Assembly (NCBI RefSeq): GCF_905475395.1 | Contig: NC_058338.1 | Location: 13,778,935-13,842,934 of the forward strand | Length of the DNA stretch: 64,000 nt | Direction of reading: 5' to 3' | From: Chrysoperla carnea | Lineage: Eukaryota > Arthropoda > Insecta > Neuroptera > Chrysopidae | In this document: piece by piece, positions 60,098 to 64,000 of the stretch | Layout of the letters: the number at the start of each line of letters is the position of its first letter | How positions within the stretch are numbered: position 1 is the stretch's first letter | Translations under genes and position numbers: made by a program | The notes under the pieces: generated by a model | Databases searched by the model: none | What the model saw: only the letters and a program-made list of their open reading frames with translations | Told to the model about the DNA's origin: nothing

Positions 60098-63000
60098 ATG
60101 TTAATGAATGATTTTATTATAATTGTATGTATTTTATTAAATACCAATGGTGAGTTACATTCAGTTTTAAGTCGGTCATAAGAGACATTTTTAATCGTTC
60201 AATTATATATTTTTAAGTAACTTACCTACGTCATTAAATATGCCTTAAGGTATTTATTATGATTTAAAATTTAACTCAAAAATAGTAATGATTGTTTTGA
60301 AAAGAAACAAGGTTAAAGGTCGTTTTAAATCATATAGAATAGAAGAGTATAGGAAATCTTAATTATTATTTATTATCTCTATTGGCGTCATATGTGTGAA
60401 GGAAATATGGGGGACATTGTTATAAGTTATTATTTTCATTATTATATATAATTCTTTCGATTAATTGTTGAATAAGGCTTTGTGGTTTGTAATAAAATTT
60501 CCATTTTCTTAAGGAAAAATTATTAGTTTTTTTGGTGAATCACAATTTAGTCATCATATTAAGTCAAGTGTGTGATCCAGTTTACATCTGTGCAGATAAG
60601 AAACATATAATGAAGAAAATAGCATAAAATACATTGTGTCCGTGACTCGATGAGCATAGCTTAAGAGCGTATTCTTTGGACAATTTTAAGTCGAAAGTGC
60701 CTTGTATACTTTAGTCTAAAATCAATTGTTAAATAGTACAACAAAATTAAATTAAATATCATAGTAAAAAAGAAAAAATTAATGCATCTTTGAAATTTTC
60801 CACAGTTTCCACAAAAAAGTCGACCTCTCAGGGGCGTACCTAACTCTTATTTTGGGGAACTTTTAATCAGATTTTTACAAATTACAAAAAAACTATGCAG
60901 TAAATGAAAAAAAAGTAGAAATACAAGTTCTAGCTGAAATATTTTTGCAGGTTTTCGTTTTTATTCAATTTTTCTAGATTCAAAATTGACCGATTTATCG
61001 CCTTTAATCCGATTTAACATCCCCTTTTATACGTGAGGATGTCTCCAAGTATTTTCTGGAATATTTTTTTGTTTTTTTTACAATGTTTCACATAACCACT
61101 CAACTACCGGGCGTATCTAATTTTGGGCGTTCCTAAAAGTAATTCCCAAGATGAAGACTGACGAAGACTGGGATTCTGACATTTGATTTTTTTCCCTATT
61201 AATGTATGAATCAATTAAAATTGCTTATTTGAAAATGAGGACACCATAAAAATCACGCTCAGCTTGTAATTGTAGCTTTAGCTTTACAATTAAAAGATAT
61301 AATTCGACAATTTTTTGATACATTTTGGTATAGGCAATATATATACATATATATTTTTATTTTCTTTTTGTTGTAAAATCCTCTGATTCAGTTAAGTTGA
61401 CGCCAATCTAATTTACTTGAAAAAACTAGAAATTCTTGTTACGTTCATGGTGAGTAGTATTATTAAATATCACTCAGGATAAATTCAAGGTAAAATTTAT
61501 ATCAACATTATATTTGCTTACATTCAATGAATATACCTTCCTATAGTTAGATTTTAGAGCAGGCGCTAGATAGAGTTGAGTGTAAAGTTCACCGTTTTTG
61601 AGCTATTAACAGTTTTATGATTGGAAAAACTCCAGAAAGGTTATTTTTAAAGCTGAAAATAAATGCAAATAAATTAAATTTTTGAGCATCACCGTTTTAA
61701 GAGTCACCATTTTATAACTTTATTGTGTGCCCTAAACTTTATTGTGTGTCTCTTTATCCAAATCCGCATTGCTCATAGAGGTGGAAGCGAGTTTCTCTCT
61801 GTATTACTCGTATTTTTTGTTGTCACTGTCTTACTCGTATTTTAGATACAGAAGTATGAGGATTTCTCTAAGGGCAAACATGGCTTAGACTCTAAGCCAT
61901 GTTTGCCTATGCCTGGTATAGAGCGTTGTATCCAAACGAATTCATATTTGGTATGAAGAACTGTTTTTTACAGTGTATACACGCCAACTTTATCTGTCTC
62001 TGTCTGCTTCTCAAGAGCTGCTATACGCGCCTACTTTATCTGTTCTTTGCTCTAATGCGACCAGGCGTTTGGCCGCGACTTTACAGCTCTATGGTATTAT
62101 CTCTAATTAATCTTGTAATTAATCCAATCATTTCAAGACAAAATAGTGAACGATTTGATTTTTCCAGGCATATTAGCTGCACCACAATCACCCATAGCCA
62201 CATGCCCAGAACCAACAAGATGTATGAAAATTACCGAATGTGAAAGCGAACAATTAAACACGAATTTTATGTTTCCATGTGAAATTTCAACAAAAAATGG
62301 AAAAAAATCTGATGCATTAACTGTATGCTGTAATAAAAAAATTGAGTTACATGTCGTTCAGTTAGAAAATACTACTTCTCCAACAATTATTCCACCGCCC
62401 ATAATTACGCGATCAAATGAAAGCAATATATCCATAAAGGATGGCGAGTTAAAACCTTCTATACCAACAACAACAAACTCCAGTAATTCATCGAAAATAA
62501 ATCAAACATTAGATTTCAGTGAGGATGATAGTTTATTTCCAATTGATTGTGGATTAGGTTTGGGAAATCGTATATCCAATGGTGTGAATGCAACGATTGG
62601 GGAACATCCTTGGATGGCTTTACTTGGATATACAAGTAAGTTGATAAATTAAAATACAAAGGAAATAGGGAGAGATCCTAAAATAAGAAGTTTCTTTGAT
62701 TATTTGAATATTTTTTTGGAGAATAAAAATAGAAAAATGGTAAATCATAAATAATTTTGAGTGTAACATATATAACATTTTTAATTGTGCCGTAATCTTA
62801 AAATTGATGAATATTTATTGAGGACGATAGTCAAATAAGAAGATTATTGAATAAAAATGAAAAAATCATTTTATCTGATACTTAAAGAACCTTACAAATT
62901 GAAATTTTCAAGATCGTCCTCTTTTTTTTTGACGCATTACTAAAATTTTTTTAGGTCTCCTGAAAGAGAAGTTCCTGGCTATAAAAATTTTGTGAACCTA

Positions 63001-63940
63001 GTCAATAGCTTTTCAAATTTCAAACCGTTCTGAAATTAGATTCTAGACATTAAGTGTTTTCGCGGTGTTTTATGTATTTGATTAACGACTCTTTTGAATG
63101 TAAATGCTTAAAACGGATCAGTAAAGCTTTGCTTTCTTAAGCGAGCGGTGTGCAAAAATCCCAGCATTAATTTTAAATACTTTTTCATCACTTTTATTTC
63201 CAAATATTCGAAGTAGTTAACTCAAGTACTAACAATATTGTAATTACTGCATTCACTTCTTATTTATATTTTATTTTTATGTTTAGTGCCTTCATTGAAT
63301 ATCTTGCAATTTTTCTGTGGCGGCTCATTAATAAATAATCGTTATGTGTTAACAGCTGCACATTGTATTCATTTACAAGGAGTTACATTGTAAGTAGAAA
63401 ATTCACCGAGAGCCTAATCGAAAATTTTCCTCTGATCGTCTAGAGAGATTCTCGAAGTATTTTTGACAGCACGGCCGTTTTTTTTCTCATACCATTTTTT
63501 CGAAGGGTGAGAAGTCATCGCGATCAACTTGGAATAATTTTATATACAGGGTATTCTTAAATAACCGAACAAGTCAATAACTCAATTGAAAAGTCGACTC
63601 AAAACTAATAGAAACTTCCAAATCATGCGCCTAAAAAAGGGTTGTTAGTACGGGTTTCTTCAAAAGTCTCTCTAAACAATCCAGAAGAAACAATGCACTC
63701 ACTGATTTAATAACATTTTTTTATTATGATTTATCTATTTTTAAATTAGAACAACAGTTCGTTTTGGTGAAAATAATCTTGAAACAAGTGTAGATTGTTT
63801 GTCAGATCAAGAAGACAGTATATGTGCTGATCCAGTTGTGGATATACCAATTGAAAAAATTATAATACATCCAAAATATGGAAAATCAACAAAAAATGAT
63901 ATTGCCTTGTTAAGATTATCTCAAAAAGTCAAATTCACAG
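60098..63940 (+). CDS. CLIP-domain serine protease 4, 3'-truncated by the window end
   Basis: Exons 60098-60149, 62168-62635, 63287-63389, 63750-63940, continuing beyond 64000. Exon 1 is a signal peptide (MLMNDFIIIVCILLN) ending G|GTGAGT; it joins exon 2 as G-ILAAPQ. A compact CLIP domain follows (C30, C36, C42, C55, C71, C72), then a long Ser/Thr/Asn-rich linker with many N-x-S/T sequons, then GNR|ISNG as the activation site (the usual form is I-V/I/Y-G-G). His of TAAHC and Asp of KNDIALL are present; the serine exon is outside. Extra loop Cys pair as in the other members. Exon phases 1,1,2,1 match protease 2. Probably a haemolymph cascade zymogen by family; activity cannot be judged. Confidence 0.85.
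60636..60712. repeat. Solo end of the 34663-type TIR element
   Basis: TGTCCGTGACTCGATGAGCA ... TTTTAAGTCGAAAGTGCCTT matches the left end of 34663-35846 and the segment at 26315. In intron 1 of protease 4. Confidence 0.65.
60713..62167. other. Intron 1 of protease 4, right part, nothing recognised
   Basis: AT-rich; open frames here show no family resemblance. Confidence 0.45.
62636..63286. other. Intron 2 of protease 4, nothing recognised
   Basis: AT-rich; acceptor TTTATGTTTAG at its end. Confidence 0.5.
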
Positions 63941-64000
63941 GTTAGTTTGAAACAAAGTTTATACATTTATTTCAAATATGTACTTTATGTGAATTAAAGT

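Noticed and set aside
62041-62243. Open frame running across the exon 2 acceptor of protease 4
   Set aside because: Different frame from the CLIP coding sequence and passes through the acceptor site; a shadow.

Overview
This window is AT-rich eukaryotic DNA, almost certainly from an insect. Genes are split by GT-AG introns, many copies of DNA transposons, MITEs, tRNA-derived SINEs and retroelements lie between and inside them, and the gene content (tandem CLIP-domain serine proteases, an RRM plus Tudor germline protein, carbonyl reductase duplicates) is typical of arthropods. I cannot name the species from the sequence alone. All intron-exon models below were built by hand from splice consensus, reading-frame continuity and protein family pattern; none has transcript support.

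Left part (1-9 kb). A non-LTR reverse transcriptase remnant is followed by a GC-rich patch on the minus strand that probably holds the first coding exon of a mastermind-like Notch co-activator. Then come a 0.6 kb foldback element and a young LTR retrotransposon (3186-8266). Its two LTRs are about 1.95 kb and nearly identical, a 4-bp target duplication flanks it, and PBS and PPT are recognisable, but the interior is only 1.18 kb, so it cannot be autonomous. It sits inside an older gag-like remnant.

Carbonyl reductase pair (9.2-15.2 kb). Two tandem plus-strand SDR genes (CBR1-like, 276 aa core) share exon structure and similar TATA-proximal promoters. The first has two copies of exon 2 (239 nt each, both with an open frame), arranged as mutually exclusive exons. 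Exon 2 of the second gene looks like a mosaic of the two.

Tudor gene (17.2-27.4 kb, minus strand). A 16-exon gene whose exons sum exactly to an open frame of 1,260 residues: N-terminal RRM, coiled coil, basic repeats, four Tudor modules and an Asn/Gln-rich linker. It is most like Vreteno/TDRD1-type piRNA-pathway proteins. Its introns carry a SINE head, nested MITEs and a broken DUF4817-type transposase.

Serine protease cluster (28.9-64 kb, plus strand). Four trypsin-fold genes in a row: a non-CLIP protease (317 aa) with an unusual Ala at position 226 of the S1 pocket, two CLIP-B type proteases (393 and 391 aa), and a fourth CLIP protease cut by the window end before its catalytic serine exon. 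Signal peptides are on small separate first exons with phase-1 donors, far upstream; extra or orphan signal-peptide exons occur (37.3 kb, 44.3 kb). A 42-nt in-frame candidate cassette exon with a GC donor lies in the third protease. Long introns and intergenic regions are filled with MITEs, a 1.2 kb TIR element containing 316-bp tandem repeats, SINEs and microsatellites.
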